Shown here: positions 34,619-43,910 of the stretch, in pieces
How positions within the stretch are numbered: the first letter of the stretch is position 1
How the letters are laid out: each line of letters begins with the position of its first letter
Assembly (NCBI RefSeq): GCF_002161675.1
Contig: NZ_NFIH01000009.1
Coordinates: forward strand, 39,843-103,842
DNA: 64,000 bases
Origin: Pseudoflavonifractor sp. An44
Lineage (GTDB): Bacteria; Bacillota; Clostridia; Oscillospirales; Oscillospiraceae
Direction: 5' to 3'
The notes under the pieces: generated by a model
Told to the model about the DNA's origin: nothing
Databases searched by the model: none
The model's input: the letters and a program-made list of their open reading frames with translations, nothing else
Program-made: the position numbers and the translations under genes

Positions 34619-36001
34619 TCACTTCAGCTTTTCCTGGTTGATAATTCCCTTGAGAGGGGTCATGAGCAGGATTTTCAAATCGAAGAAAATGCTCCAGTTC
34701 TCGATATAGTAGATGTCGTAGCGGATGCGGTCCACAATGGAGGTGTCTCCCCGCAGGCCGTTGATCTGGGCCCAGCCGGTGATGCCCGGGCGCACCTGAT
34801 GCTTGACCATGTACAGGGGGATCTCGTCTTTGAACTGCTCCACAAAGTGGGGAATCTCCGGACGGGGACCCACCAGACTCATGTCGCCCTTGAGCACGTT
34901 GAACAGCTGGGGCAGCTCGTCAATGGACAGCTTGCGGATGAGGGCGCCGAACTTGGTCTTCCGGGGGTCCCGGTTGCGGCTCCACCCGGTGTCCTGCTGG
35001 GCGTTGACTCGCATGGACCGGAACTTGTACATGTCAAAGGGCTTGTTGTGCAGTCCCACCCGCTCTTGGCGGAAGATGATGGGGCCGGGGGAGGACAGGC
35101 GCACGCCGATGGCGGCAAAGAGCATGATGGGCGAGGTGAGCAGAATGAGCAGCAGGGAGCCCACAATGTCCATGGTGCGCTTGACAACGGCGTAGACCAG
35201 GTTGTCCAGGGGAATCCGGCGGATGTTCATCACGGGGATGCCGTTGATGTTGTCAAACTGGGGATTGGAGGGCATGTATTCCGCATAGAAGGGGATGATG
35301 GACAGCTTGATGCCCTCTTTCTCACAGATCTCAATGATGGTGGGGGTGAGGGAGAACTCCTGGGCGGACAGTGCGGCCACCACCTCATCGGGCTGGTAGT
35401 CGCTGAGCACCGAGGACAGGTCGTCCAGATTGCCCAGGTAGCCCAGGTCGGGGATGGTGTCCTGGGAGGCCAGATACCCCTCCACAAAGAAGCCCAGGTT
35501 GGGGTCATCGGCCAGCGCTTGGATATAGCGCTGGGCCATGGGGCCGTTGCCCAGCAGCAGCACGTGCTTTTGGTTGAAGCCCCGCTTGCGGAACTTGCGC
35601 AGACACAGCCGCAGCACCAGCCGCTTGCCGCTGAGGGCGAAGAACACCAGTACGAAGTAGAGCACGAAGGTCAAACGGGAGAAGTAGAACTGTTTGATGA
35701 GGAAGAGGATGGTCTGCAGCACCACGAAGTTGATGGAGCAGGCCCAGAACAGCCGCCCCACCTCCCAGTGCAGCCGCTTGGTGCGCAAAGAGTCGTAGAG
35801 GTTCATGGCCCCCAGGGTGATGAGGAAGATGGGGAGCATGCACAGGGTGAGGATGAGGTAATAGCGCAGGGTGATGCCCCGGTCGTCAAAGGGGAAGAGG
35901 AAGAACCGGGCCCAATAGGCGATGGGCATGCACAGGAAAATGAGGAGGGCGTCTAGAATGACATTGATATAGTTGAGGGTGCGTTGATTTTCCTTGATCA
36001 T
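34619..36001 (-). CDS. Polyprenyl-phosphate sugar-1-phosphate transferase (initiating)
   Basis: A 460-residue membrane enzyme that starts glycan assembly by moving a sugar phosphate from a nucleotide sugar to undecaprenyl phosphate. N-terminal four or five membrane segments (ILDALLIFLCMPIAYWARFF), a Rossmann-like middle (HVLLLGNGPMAQRYIQAL), then the catalytic bacterial sugar transferase domain: KRTMDIVGSLLLILLTSPIM, MYKFRSMRVNA, LSIDELPQLFNVLKGDMSLVGPRPE and RPGITGWAQING. It resembles WcaJ/WbaP-like enzymes that load glucose or galactose, though the sugar is not readable from sequence. Located 17 bases after the GT4 gene on the minus strand. Confidence 0.93.
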   Translation of the reverse strand: MIKENQRTLNYINVILDALLIFLCMPIAYWARFFLFPFDDRGITLRYYLILTLCMLPIFLITLGAMNLYDSLRTKRLHWEVGRLFWACSINFVVLQTILFLIKQFYFSRLTFVLYFVLVFFALSGKRLVLRLCLRKFRKRGFNQKHVLLLGNGPMAQRYIQALADDPNLGFFVEGYLASQDTIPDLGYLGNLDDLSSVLSDYQPDEVVAALSAQEFSLTPTIIEICEKEGIKLSIIPFYAEYMPSNPQFDNINGIPVMNIRRIPLDNLVYAVVKRTMDIVGSLLLILLTSPIMLFAAIGVRLSSPGPIIFRQERVGLHNKPFDMYKFRSMRVNAQQDTGWSRNRDPRKTKFGALIRKLSIDELPQLFNVLKGDMSLVGPRPEIPHFVEQFKDEIPLYMVKHQVRPGITGWAQINGLRGDTSIVDRIRYDIYYIENWSIFFDLKILLMTPLKGIINQEKLK

Positions 36002-36018
36002 TGTGTGTGAATTCCTCC

Positions 36019-37125
36019 CTAGTCAAGTAGCTGCTGATACTGTCCCATCACCTGGGGCAGCACCGTGGGCAGCAGATAAGGGGTGACCGCCTGTCGGGCG
36101 GTGGTGCTCAGGGCCTGGCGCAGCTGAGGCTGTGCCAAGAGGTCCCGAATCTGTTGGGCGCAGGCAGCCGCATCTCCGTAGGGGTACAGAAGCCCCGCCT
36201 GGTTGGGGGCGAGCAGGTCGTGGTGGCCCTTCACGTTGCTGGCCACAATGGGGCGACCGTAGTACATGGCCTCCATGAGGTTGAAGGGCAACCCCTCAAT
36301 GCGGCTGGCGGATACCACTGCGTCACAGGCGGCGTACCAAGTGGGCATGTCCGACACCTGGCCGGGGAAGCGCACCCGATGTGCCACCCCCAGCTGCTGG
36401 GCCAGCTGCTGGCAGGCCTCCAGCTCGCTGCCCTGGCCGGGGAGGAGCAGATACACCTGCTCCGGCAGTTGGGCCAGAGCCTCCAGGAGCACCGGCTGGC
36501 TCTTGCGGTGGGAGAACTCCCCGGCAAAGAGGAGGACGAAAGCATCCTCGGGCAGCCCCAGGTCGTTGCGCAGCTGTGCGCCCCGCTGGGGCGGGACAGC
36601 GGGGAGCTTTTGGGGGTCAATGCCCATACCGGGGATGTACGCCACCTTCTTGCCCAGCTTGTGGGCGGCGGCGTACTGGGTGTCCCACTGGTTCATGGTC
36701 AGCAGCAGATCGGTGACCGGGGCGGTGACGGCCTCGGCAGTGCTGAGCACCAGGCGCTTGAGGGCAGAGGTGTCCTGGTCGAAGAGATAGCCGTGGCAGA
36801 TGGACACCACTTTGGGGCGGTGGCGCATCCCCATCACCGCCAGACGCACAAAAAACGAGGCCAAGGCGGTGTGGCAGCTGATGAGCTGGTACCGGTTTTC
36901 CCGGATGAGGCGGCGCAGCTGCCGGGTGGCGGTGACATTTTTGGGAGAGGCCATGCTCTTCTCCAGGGGGATGGGGTACAGCTTGCGGGCATGGGGCAGC
37001 TCCATCACCGCCCCGCCGCAGGCCACATCCACTTCCCAGCCCTGTTCCGTCAGGGCCTTCAGATAGGGAAGATGGAAGTTTCGAATATGAGAAAACGTGG
37101 ATGCCACAAAGAGAATGCGGCCCAT
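36019..37125 (-). CDS. Glycosyltransferase family 4
   Basis: A 368-residue GT-B enzyme. N-terminal acceptor domain GRILFVASTFSHIRNFHLPYL..GWEVDVACGG; C-terminal donor domain with LLFAGEFSHRKSQPVLLEAL and the GT4 E-x7-E region IEGLPFNLMEAMYYGRPIVASN. It probably adds the second sugar to the lipid-linked unit made by the neighbouring transferase. Start ATG 37125 has GGAGG. The promoter is shared back to back with the main locus. Confidence 0.92.
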   Translation of the reverse strand: MGRILFVASTFSHIRNFHLPYLKALTEQGWEVDVACGGAVMELPHARKLYPIPLEKSMASPKNVTATRQLRRLIRENRYQLISCHTALASFFVRLAVMGMRHRPKVVSICHGYLFDQDTSALKRLVLSTAEAVTAPVTDLLLTMNQWDTQYAAAHKLGKKVAYIPGMGIDPQKLPAVPPQRGAQLRNDLGLPEDAFVLLFAGEFSHRKSQPVLLEALAQLPEQVYLLLPGQGSELEACQQLAQQLGVAHRVRFPGQVSDMPTWYAACDAVVSASRIEGLPFNLMEAMYYGRPIVASNVKGHHDLLAPNQAGLLYPYGDAAACAQQIRDLLAQPQLRQALSTTARQAVTPYLLPTVLPQVMGQYQQLLD

Positions 37126-37188
37126 GGGTGATACCTCCTACTATCAAAAACCCCAGAAAATGGGGTGGTACGCGAAAATACGACGTGT

Positions 37189-37217
37189 ATTATATCACGG
37201 GTTTGGGAGATTGAAAA
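37189..37217 (-). promoter_or_regulatory. Promoter of minus-strand glycan genes
   Basis: On the minus strand TTTTCA (37212-37217), 17 bases, TATAAT (37189-37194). Confidence 0.5.
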
Positions 37218-37273
37218 GTCTCCGGGAAAAAATATGGAGATTCTTAAGAATTACGATAAAAAACATTCGTCGG

Positions 37274-37302
37274 TTGTACATTGGCGGGGAATGTGGTATG
37301 AT
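37274..37302 (+). promoter_or_regulatory. Promoter of the main polysaccharide operon
   Basis: TTGTAC (37274-37279), 17 bases, TATGAT (37297-37302). A 12-bp palindrome ATTCTTAAGAAT (37240-37251) lies about 25 bases upstream and could bind a regulator. Confidence 0.6.
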
Positions 37303-37343
37303 GAAGAACACTACACCTGCGAGATACAAAGGGAGGTTCTGCT

Positions 37344-38762
37344 GTGTATCAGCAAAAGCAGAAGTTACAAAACAGTTTGCTTGTCCTGGTGGATGCCGTA
37401 TGCCTGGTGGCTGCGTTCCTCTTCGGCAGCGTGGTGCGGCTGGAGTTTCGCCCCGACCCGGTGAACCCCACCATGAACGGGGTCATCGCCAACCTGTGGT
37501 TGGTGTTGGTGACCTACTTTTGTGTGTATGTATTTTTCAATGCCAACCAGGACTTTAGCCGCCGGGACGGCTATGAAGAGCTGGTATATGTGGTCAAAGT
37601 CAGTGCGTTTGTGGCGGGAGTCATTGCACTGGTTTTCTTTGCCGCTCACAAGCTGGAGTACCTGACCCGTACCGTGTGGGCGGTGACGGTGCTCAGCAAC
37701 CTGGTGCTGATGTACACCAGTCACATGCTGGTCAAGAAAGTGGCCAAAAAGCGCCGGGCCATGGCGGAAAAGGAGCACATGTACCTGGTGACCACCCAGA
37801 GCCGGGTGACCTACATCCTCTCCCAGCTCAAGCACGAGGAGGTGCTGGAGCGGTACACCCTGCGCATCGCCATTGTGGACCAGGACATGCGGGGCATGAC
37901 CATCGGGGGCTATCCCGTGGTGGCCACCTTGGAGGACATGATGGAGGACCCCCGCCGGGAGGTGGTGGATGTGGCCTACATCAACGTGCCCTATGACACC
38001 GGGAAGTCCCTCCAGGAGTACATTGACGGCTTCGAGGAGATGGGCATTCCCGTCCAGCTCAACATCAACATGCTGGAGGGCAAGGAGGGCTACAGCCGCT
38101 GCATCGACATGGTGGGCAACATGCCGGTGGTCAGCTTTGCTCCCCGGTTCTTTGACTACAACAAGCTGGTGATGAAGCGGGCCATTGATATCATTGGCGC
38201 CCTGGTGGGACTGCTCATCACCGCTGTGGTGAGCATCTTCGTGGTCCCCGCCATCAAGCTGGAGTCCCCCGGTCCGGCCCTGTTCCGCCAGAAGCGGGTG
38301 GGCAAGAATGGCCGTTACTTCTATATCTACAAGTTCCGCTCCATGTCGGCGGATGCCGAGGCCCGTAAGGCGGACCTGATGGAGCAAAACGAGATGAAGG
38401 GCCAGATGTTCAAGATGACCAACGACCCCCGGGTGACGAAAGTGGGCAAGTTCATCCGTGCCACCAGCATCGACGAGCTGCCCCAGTTCTGGAACATCCT
38501 CAAGGGGGAGATGAGCCTGGTGGGCACCCGCCCCCCCACGGTGGAGGAGTTCAAGCAGTACGAGCCCCGGCACAAGCGCCGCCTGAGCATGAAGCCCGGC
38601 CTCACCGGCCTGTGGCAGGTCAGCGGCCGCAGCGACATCGAGGACTTTGAGGAAGTGGTGCGCCTGGACGTGGCGTACATTGACAATTGGAATCTCCAGC
38701 TGGATGCCAAAATCCTGCTCAAGACCCTGGTGGTCATTTTCAAAAAGGTGGGAGCCCGATAA
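37344..38762 (+). CDS. Second polyprenyl-phosphate sugar transferase (initiating)
   Basis: A 472-residue membrane enzyme of the same family as the minus-strand gene at 34619-36001. Membrane segments in the first 120 residues, a middle domain, then KRAIDIIGALVGLLITAVV, FYIYKFRSMSADAEARK, TSIDELPQFWNILKGEMSLVGTRPP and KPGLTGLWQVSGRS. The end resembles CpsE/EpsL-type enzymes. GTG start with GGGAGG seven bases upstream. It opens the long plus-strand operon. Having two initiators side by side suggests either two products or two initiating sugars. Confidence 0.93.
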   Translation: MYQQKQKLQNSLLVLVDAVCLVAAFLFGSVVRLEFRPDPVNPTMNGVIANLWLVLVTYFCVYVFFNANQDFSRRDGYEELVYVVKVSAFVAGVIALVFFAAHKLEYLTRTVWAVTVLSNLVLMYTSHMLVKKVAKKRRAMAEKEHMYLVTTQSRVTYILSQLKHEEVLERYTLRIAIVDQDMRGMTIGGYPVVATLEDMMEDPRREVVDVAYINVPYDTGKSLQEYIDGFEEMGIPVQLNINMLEGKEGYSRCIDMVGNMPVVSFAPRFFDYNKLVMKRAIDIIGALVGLLITAVVSIFVVPAIKLESPGPALFRQKRVGKNGRYFYIYKFRSMSADAEARKADLMEQNEMKGQMFKMTNDPRVTKVGKFIRATSIDELPQFWNILKGEMSLVGTRPPTVEEFKQYEPRHKRRLSMKPGLTGLWQVSGRSDIEDFEEVVRLDVAYIDNWNLQLDAKILLKTLVVIFKKVGAR

Positions 38763-38806
38763 GCCCCCCACCCAAGCTGTTGTATCAAAAATAGGAGTGA
38801 ATGAAA

Positions 38807-39907
38807 ATGAAACAGTATGATTACATCCTGGTGGGCGCCGGTCTGTTCTCCGGCGTCATCAACTACCTGGCCCGTCAGCAGGGCAAGAAGTGCCTGGTGG
38901 TGGAGCGCCGGGACCACATGGGCGGCAACGTGTACTGTGAGGATGTGGAGGGCATCCACGTCCACAAGTACGGTGCCCACATCTTCCACACCAGCAACAA
39001 GAAGGTGTGGAAGTTTGTCAACGACCTGGTGGAGTTCAACCGCTACACCAACTCCCCCATCGCCAACTATAAGGGCGAGATCTACAACATGCCCTTTAAC
39101 ATGAACACCTTCAGCAAGATGTGGGGCGTGCGCACTCCCCAGGAGGCCAAGGCCAAGATCGACCAGCAGCGCGCTGTCATCCAGGGCGAGCCCCGCAACC
39201 TGGAGGAGCAGGCCATCAGCCTGGTGGGCACCGACATCTATCAGAAGCTGGTGAAGGGCTACACCGAGAAGCAGTGGGGCCGGGACTGCAAGGACCTGCC
39301 CAGCTTCATCATCAAGCGTCTGCCCGTGCGCTTCACCTACGACAACAACTACTTCAACGACGCCTACCAGGGCATCCCCATGGGGGGCTACAACGTGCTG
39401 GTGGACAAGCTCTTTGAGGGGGCCGACGTGGAGCTGGGGGTGGACTTCCTGGCAAACCGGGAAAAGTACGAGGCCCTGGGCGACACCATCATCTACACCG
39501 GCGCCATCGACGCCTACTATGATTACTGCTTCGGCAAGCTGGAGTACCGCACCGTCCGCTTTGAGACCGAGGTGCTGGACACCGACAACTATCAGGGCGT
39601 GGCCGTGGTCAACTACACCGACCGGGAGACCCCCTACACCCGGGTCATCGAGCACAAGCACTTTGAGTTCGGCACCCAGCCCAAGACCGTCATCTCCAAG
39701 GAGTACTCCACCGACTGGCAGGAGGGCATGGAGCCCTACTACCCCGTCAACGACCAGCGCAACCAGGCCCTCTATCAGCAGTATGCCCAGAAGGCCGCCC
39801 AGGAACCCAACGTCATCTTCGGTGGCCGACTGGGCGAGTACAAGTACTACGACATGGACAAGGTCATCGAGTCCGCCATGAACCTGTGGGAGCGGATTCA
39901 GGGATGA
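38807..39907 (+). CDS. glf: UDP-galactopyranose mutase
   Basis: Flavoenzyme that converts UDP-galactopyranose to UDP-galactofuranose, the donor for galactofuranose. 366 residues, matching bacterial Glf. QYDYILVGAGLFSGVI is the FAD-binding start; HKYGAHIFHTSNKKVWKFV and YTEKQWG are family hallmarks, and the last part GRLGEYKYYDMDKVI is typical. ATG 38807 has AGGAG nine bases upstream; ATG 38801 is in frame but too close. Overlaps the next gene by four bases. It implies that the product contains galactofuranose. Confidence 0.96.
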   Translation: MKQYDYILVGAGLFSGVINYLARQQGKKCLVVERRDHMGGNVYCEDVEGIHVHKYGAHIFHTSNKKVWKFVNDLVEFNRYTNSPIANYKGEIYNMPFNMNTFSKMWGVRTPQEAKAKIDQQRAVIQGEPRNLEEQAISLVGTDIYQKLVKGYTEKQWGRDCKDLPSFIIKRLPVRFTYDNNYFNDAYQGIPMGGYNVLVDKLFEGADVELGVDFLANREKYEALGDTIIYTGAIDAYYDYCFGKLEYRTVRFETEVLDTDNYQGVAVVNYTDRETPYTRVIEHKHFEFGTQPKTVISKEYSTDWQEGMEPYYPVNDQRNQALYQQYAQKAAQEPNVIFGGRLGEYKYYDMDKVIESAMNLWERIQG

Positions 39908-40677
39908 CGTGCACCATTGTCGTAGCGACCCATAAACCCTACCGTATGCCCTCCGACCCCTGCTACCTGCCCCTCCATGTGGGCAGGGCGGGGAAGGAGG
40001 ATATCGGCTTTTCGGGGGACGATACGGGGGAGAATATCTCCCAGAAAAACCCATTTTACTGTGAACTAACAGGCCTTTACTGGCTTTGGCGCAACGTGGA
40101 TTCCGACTATAAGGGGTTGGTGCATTATCGCCGCCACTTCGGGGGGAGCCGCAAGAGCCGTGACCCCTGGGAACGCATCCTCACCCAGGGGGAGCTGGAG
40201 GCCCTTTTGAAGGGCCAGGACGTGCTCCTGCCCCGCAAGCGCCGCTATTATATTGAGAGCCTCTACTCCCACTACGCCCATACCCACTATGGGGAGCACT
40301 TGGATTTGACCCGGGAGATCATCGAGGCCCAGTGCCCCCAGTACCTGCCCGCCTTTGACCGGGTGATGCGCCGGACCTGGGGACACATGTTCAACATGTT
40401 TGTGATGAAGGGGGAGAAGTGCGACGCCTACTGCGCCTGGCTCTTCCCCATTTTGGAGCAGCTGGAGGGCCGGGTGGACTACCGGAGCCTGGACCCCTTC
40501 CAGGCCCGCCTCTTTGGCCGGGTCAGCGAGTTGCTGCTGGATGTGTGGCTGGAGACCAACGGGTACGCCTACCAGGAGCTGCCCCTGGTGTCCACCGAGC
40601 CGGTGAACTGGTGGAAGAAGGGGACCTCCTTTTTGAAGGCCAAGTTCTCCGGCAAGAAGTACGGCTCCAGCTTTTGA
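39904..40677 (+). CDS. DUF4422 protein, putative glycosyltransferase
   Basis: A 257-residue protein of the DUF4422 family, found in capsule and lipopolysaccharide loci and thought to be a sugar transferase. Signature: DDTGENISQKNPFYCELTGL, then YWLWRNVDSDYKGLVHYRRHF. N-terminal TCTIVVATHKPYRMP is the usual beginning. No membrane segment. Starts in the glf stop codon (ATGA). A second member lies at 46702-47550. Confidence 0.85.
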   Translation: MTCTIVVATHKPYRMPSDPCYLPLHVGRAGKEDIGFSGDDTGENISQKNPFYCELTGLYWLWRNVDSDYKGLVHYRRHFGGSRKSRDPWERILTQGELEALLKGQDVLLPRKRRYYIESLYSHYAHTHYGEHLDLTREIIEAQCPQYLPAFDRVMRRTWGHMFNMFVMKGEKCDAYCAWLFPILEQLEGRVDYRSLDPFQARLFGRVSELLLDVWLETNGYAYQELPLVSTEPVNWWKKGTSFLKAKFSGKKYGSSF

Positions 40678-40701
40678 GACGTTGGAATAGGTGAAATTGG
40701 A

Positions 40702-41742
40702 ATGGAAGAGGAAAAGATAACCGTCAGTGTGGTGGTACCTGTGTACCAGACGCCCCTGGAGCTGCTGCGCCGGTGCCTGGACAGCTTGGAGGCCCAGACC
40801 CTGGAGGGGGTGGAGGTGCTGCTGGCCTTTGACGAGCCGGCGGATGGATACCGGGACACCGTGGCCCCCTACGCCCAGCGCATGGCCCTGCGGGTGCTGG
40901 AACTGCCCCACGGGGGTGTGTCGGCGGCCCGGAATGCGGGCATCCGCCACGCCCAGGGGGAGTGGATCTCCTTTGTGGATGCCGACGACTGGATTGACCC
41001 GGAGATGCTGGCCCGACAGGTCCAGGAGGGAGAGGCCAGGGGCGCGGATATCATCATGACCGAGCACGTCATGGAGTACGGCGCCAGCTCCCAGCCCCGC
41101 GGCTATCAGAGTCAGGCCATGCTCTTTGCGGGGGAGGACAAGCGCCGCTTTGAGTGCGACGTACTCAAGCCCCAGACGGGAGCGGGGTTTGTCACCGCCA
41201 AGCTGCTGCGCCGGGCGCTGCTCATGGAGAGAGAGATTTTCTTCCGGGAGGAGCTGTCGGCGGCAGAGGACGCGGAATTCATGTTCCGGGCTGCTTGCGC
41301 CGCCCAGTGCATTGCCTACCTGCCCCTGCCCATGTACCACTACTGGTTCAATGCCGGTTCCGCAGTGCGCCGTTACCGCTCCGACTACGCCCAGCGGTAC
41401 ATCCGCTCCATGGAGGCCATTCGGGCGGACCTGGACCAGATGGGGGACCGGGAGTACTGCCGGGGGGCCTACCACAGCTGTGTGCTCTACCACCTGCTGC
41501 TCATTGCCGTCAACGACTCCTTCCACTCGGACAACGGGCTGGGAGGACGGGCCCAGCGGAAGGCATTCCGGGACCTGGTGCACACCCCGCTGTTTGCCCA
41601 GTCCCTGGAGCACGTACACCTGGGAGACTTCTCCACCACCCGGAAGGTGACCCTGCTGTGCGTGAAACTCCGCTTTTATTACGGGGTGTATCTCATCGCC
41701 AAGGTGCGGCACTGGCAATTTCGGAAATTTGCAGGACAGTAA
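40702..41742 (+). CDS. Glycosyltransferase family 2
   Basis: A 346-residue GT-A enzyme. VSVVVPVYQTPLELLRRCLDSL opens the nucleotide-sugar-binding fold, and FVDADDWIDPEML holds the DxD metal site. The usual DDGSxD after the third strand is replaced by LLAFDEPADG, which is unusual. The ribosome site is weak (AGGTG), so it may rely on coupling. The donor and the acceptor are unknown. Confidence 0.9.
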   Translation: MEEEKITVSVVVPVYQTPLELLRRCLDSLEAQTLEGVEVLLAFDEPADGYRDTVAPYAQRMALRVLELPHGGVSAARNAGIRHAQGEWISFVDADDWIDPEMLARQVQEGEARGADIIMTEHVMEYGASSQPRGYQSQAMLFAGEDKRRFECDVLKPQTGAGFVTAKLLRRALLMEREIFFREELSAAEDAEFMFRAACAAQCIAYLPLPMYHYWFNAGSAVRRYRSDYAQRYIRSMEAIRADLDQMGDREYCRGAYHSCVLYHLLLIAVNDSFHSDNGLGGRAQRKAFRDLVHTPLFAQSLEHVHLGDFSTTRKVTLLCVKLRFYYGVYLIAKVRHWQFRKFAGQ

Positions 41743-41751
41743 GGAAGAAGC

Positions 41752-42858
41752 ATGAAAAACGTATTGGTATTTGGAATGACGGAAAACCCCGGCGGGGTGG
41801 AGAGCGTCATCATGAACTATTACCGGGCCATGGACCGCAGCCGGGTGCAGCTGGATTTCCTGTGCAACTCGGACACCGTGGCCTATGAGGAGGAGATTTT
41901 GGCCCTGGGCGGCAGAGTCTACAAGATTCCCGCCCGGCGGGACGGACGGCGTGCCTTCCACCAGGCCCTGGACGCCTTTATGGCCCAGCACGCCCGGGAG
42001 TACTGCGCCATCTGGGTCAACGTGTGCAGCCTGGCCAACATCGACTATTTAAAAGCGGCCAAGAAGTATGGTATCCCCAAGCGCATCATCCACTGCCACA
42101 ACGCAGCCAACGGGGACAGCTTTCTGCGGGGGCTTCTGCATCGGTACAATCGGCGGGTGGTTCGTGGAGTGGCCACCGACTTCTGGTCCTGCTCCGACGG
42201 GGCCTGCCCCTGGTTTTACGGGGCTGAGGCGGGGAAGCTCCCCCACTATCAGCTCATCACCAACGCCATTGACCCCGCAAAGTTTACCCCCGACCCCCAG
42301 GTGCGGCAGGCGTACCGCCGCCAGCTGGGGTGCGAGGACGCCCTGGTGGTGGGACACGTGGGGCGGTTCCACTTTCAAAAAAACCAGAGCTTTCTCCTGG
42401 ACGTGGTCTCGGAACTGGCCCGCATGGGCCAGCCGGTGAAGGCGCTGCTGGTGGGCCAGGGGGAGGACCTGGAGCCCATGCGTGAGAAGGCCCGCTCTCT
42501 GGGGCTGGAGGGCCAAGTGGAATTTCTGGGGGTGCGGTCCGACACCGCCCAGCTCTACCAGGCCATGGACGTGTTTGTCTTCCCCTCCCAATTTGAGGGG
42601 CTGCCCATGGCCCTGCTGGAGGCCCAGGCCAACGGCCTGCCCTGTGTGGTGTCCGACGCCATTGTACCGGAGATTCAGGTCAACCCCAACCTGTACCGCC
42701 TCTCCCTCCAGGATAGCCCCAAGCAGTGGGCGGAGTGTGTGGTGAACAAAGCCCTCAAGGCGGGGCGGGTGGACCAGACCCAGTTTGCCCACTCCCCCTA
42801 TGACATCAACAGCCAGGTGCAGCGTCTGCAAGCGCTGCTGACAGAGGAGGCACTATGA
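41752..42858 (+). CDS. Glycosyltransferase family 4
   Basis: A 368-residue GT-B enzyme. Start KNVLVFGMTENPGGVESVIMNYYRA is the EpsF/CapM-like glycine-rich acceptor loop; VVGHVGRFHFQKNQSFLLDV and FEGLPMALLEAQANGLPCVVSD form the donor site with the E-x7-E pair. The stop codon overlaps the next start by four bases, so the genes are translationally coupled. Confidence 0.93.
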   Translation: MKNVLVFGMTENPGGVESVIMNYYRAMDRSRVQLDFLCNSDTVAYEEEILALGGRVYKIPARRDGRRAFHQALDAFMAQHAREYCAIWVNVCSLANIDYLKAAKKYGIPKRIIHCHNAANGDSFLRGLLHRYNRRVVRGVATDFWSCSDGACPWFYGAEAGKLPHYQLITNAIDPAKFTPDPQVRQAYRRQLGCEDALVVGHVGRFHFQKNQSFLLDVVSELARMGQPVKALLVGQGEDLEPMREKARSLGLEGQVEFLGVRSDTAQLYQAMDVFVFPSQFEGLPMALLEAQANGLPCVVSDAIVPEIQVNPNLYRLSLQDSPKQWAECVVNKALKAGRVDQTQFAHSPYDINSQVQRLQALLTEEAL

Positions 42859-43910
42859 AGCAATTCTGCATTGTGGAGCGGGACTCCCACGAGTTCCACG
42901 CAGGCTCCAAGGCCCGCAACGATGTGGGAGAGATTCTCACCGCCCAGGGGTGGACGGCCCTGCCCATCCACCGCAGCCAGGGCAAGGGCACCCCGGATAA
43001 GCTGAAAATGGCGGCGGTGACCTGGATGGACTGGCGGGGAGTGGCCAAGCAGTTGTCCCCCGGGGACACCCTGCTGGTGCAGTACCCCCTGGATATGTAC
43101 CCCAAGGTCAGCCGTCTGGCCATCCCCTTTTTGCGGGGAATGAAGGAAAAGGGCGTGCAGCTCATTTTCCTCATCCACGACCTGGACAGCCTGCGGGGCG
43201 TGGAGGGCAACGGAGAGCGGCAGTTCTTGGAGCTTGCTGACCTGCTCATCGCCCACAACCAGGAGATGACGGAATACTTATGCGAGCGGGGATATGGGGA
43301 CAAGGCCATCCGCACCCTGGACCTCTTTGATTACCTATTGGAGGAGGAGCCCACCGCCTGCAACACCCAGGACCCCTGGGAGGTGGTGGTGGCGGGAAAT
43401 CTCCGTCCGGACAAGGCGGGGTATGTCTACCGTCTGGGCCAGCTGGACTCCAAGGTCCGCTTCCGCCTCTACGGCCCCAACTATCAGGAGGGGGTGCCCC
43501 AGGTGGGGGTGAAGTACTGCGGCCAGTTCCCCCCCGAGCAGCTGCCCCAGACTCTGCGGGGCGGCTTCGGCCTGGTGTGGGACGGCGATCGACTGGACTG
43601 CTGTGATGGAGTGTACGGCACCTATTTGAAGTACAACAACCCCCACAAGGCATCCCTCTATCTGGCCTGTGGCATCCCGGTGATGGTGTGGGACCAGTCC
43701 GCCCTGGCCGACTACGTGGTGGAGCACCATTTGGGTATTGCGGTGGGCAGCCTGGAAGAGCTGCCCCGCCGGCTGCAGCACATGAGCCGGGAGGAGTACC
43801 AGACCCTGTGCCAGGGAGCCCGGGAGATGGGCGCCCGGCTGCGCCGGGGCGCCATGCTGGGCCGGGTGCTCCGGGCCTATGAATCATCCAAGGACGAGGT
43901 GACAGAATGA
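42855..43910 (+). CDS. Probable galactofuranosyltransferase
   Basis: A 351-residue transferase resembling beta-1,6-galactofuranosyltransferases (WbbI-like). Landmarks: GTLLVQYPLDMY-like DTLLVQYPLDMYPK, LIFLIHDLDSLRG, GGFGLVWDGD and YLKYNNPHKASLYLACGIPVMVW, which are shared by this family. With glf in the same operon, use of UDP-galactofuranose is a sound inference, although the linkage is not known. Overlaps both neighbours by four bases. Confidence 0.85.
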   Translation: MKQFCIVERDSHEFHAGSKARNDVGEILTAQGWTALPIHRSQGKGTPDKLKMAAVTWMDWRGVAKQLSPGDTLLVQYPLDMYPKVSRLAIPFLRGMKEKGVQLIFLIHDLDSLRGVEGNGERQFLELADLLIAHNQEMTEYLCERGYGDKAIRTLDLFDYLLEEEPTACNTQDPWEVVVAGNLRPDKAGYVYRLGQLDSKVRFRLYGPNYQEGVPQVGVKYCGQFPPEQLPQTLRGGFGLVWDGDRLDCCDGVYGTYLKYNNPHKASLYLACGIPVMVWDQSALADYVVEHHLGIAVGSLEELPRRLQHMSREEYQTLCQGAREMGARLRRGAMLGRVLRAYESSKDEVTE

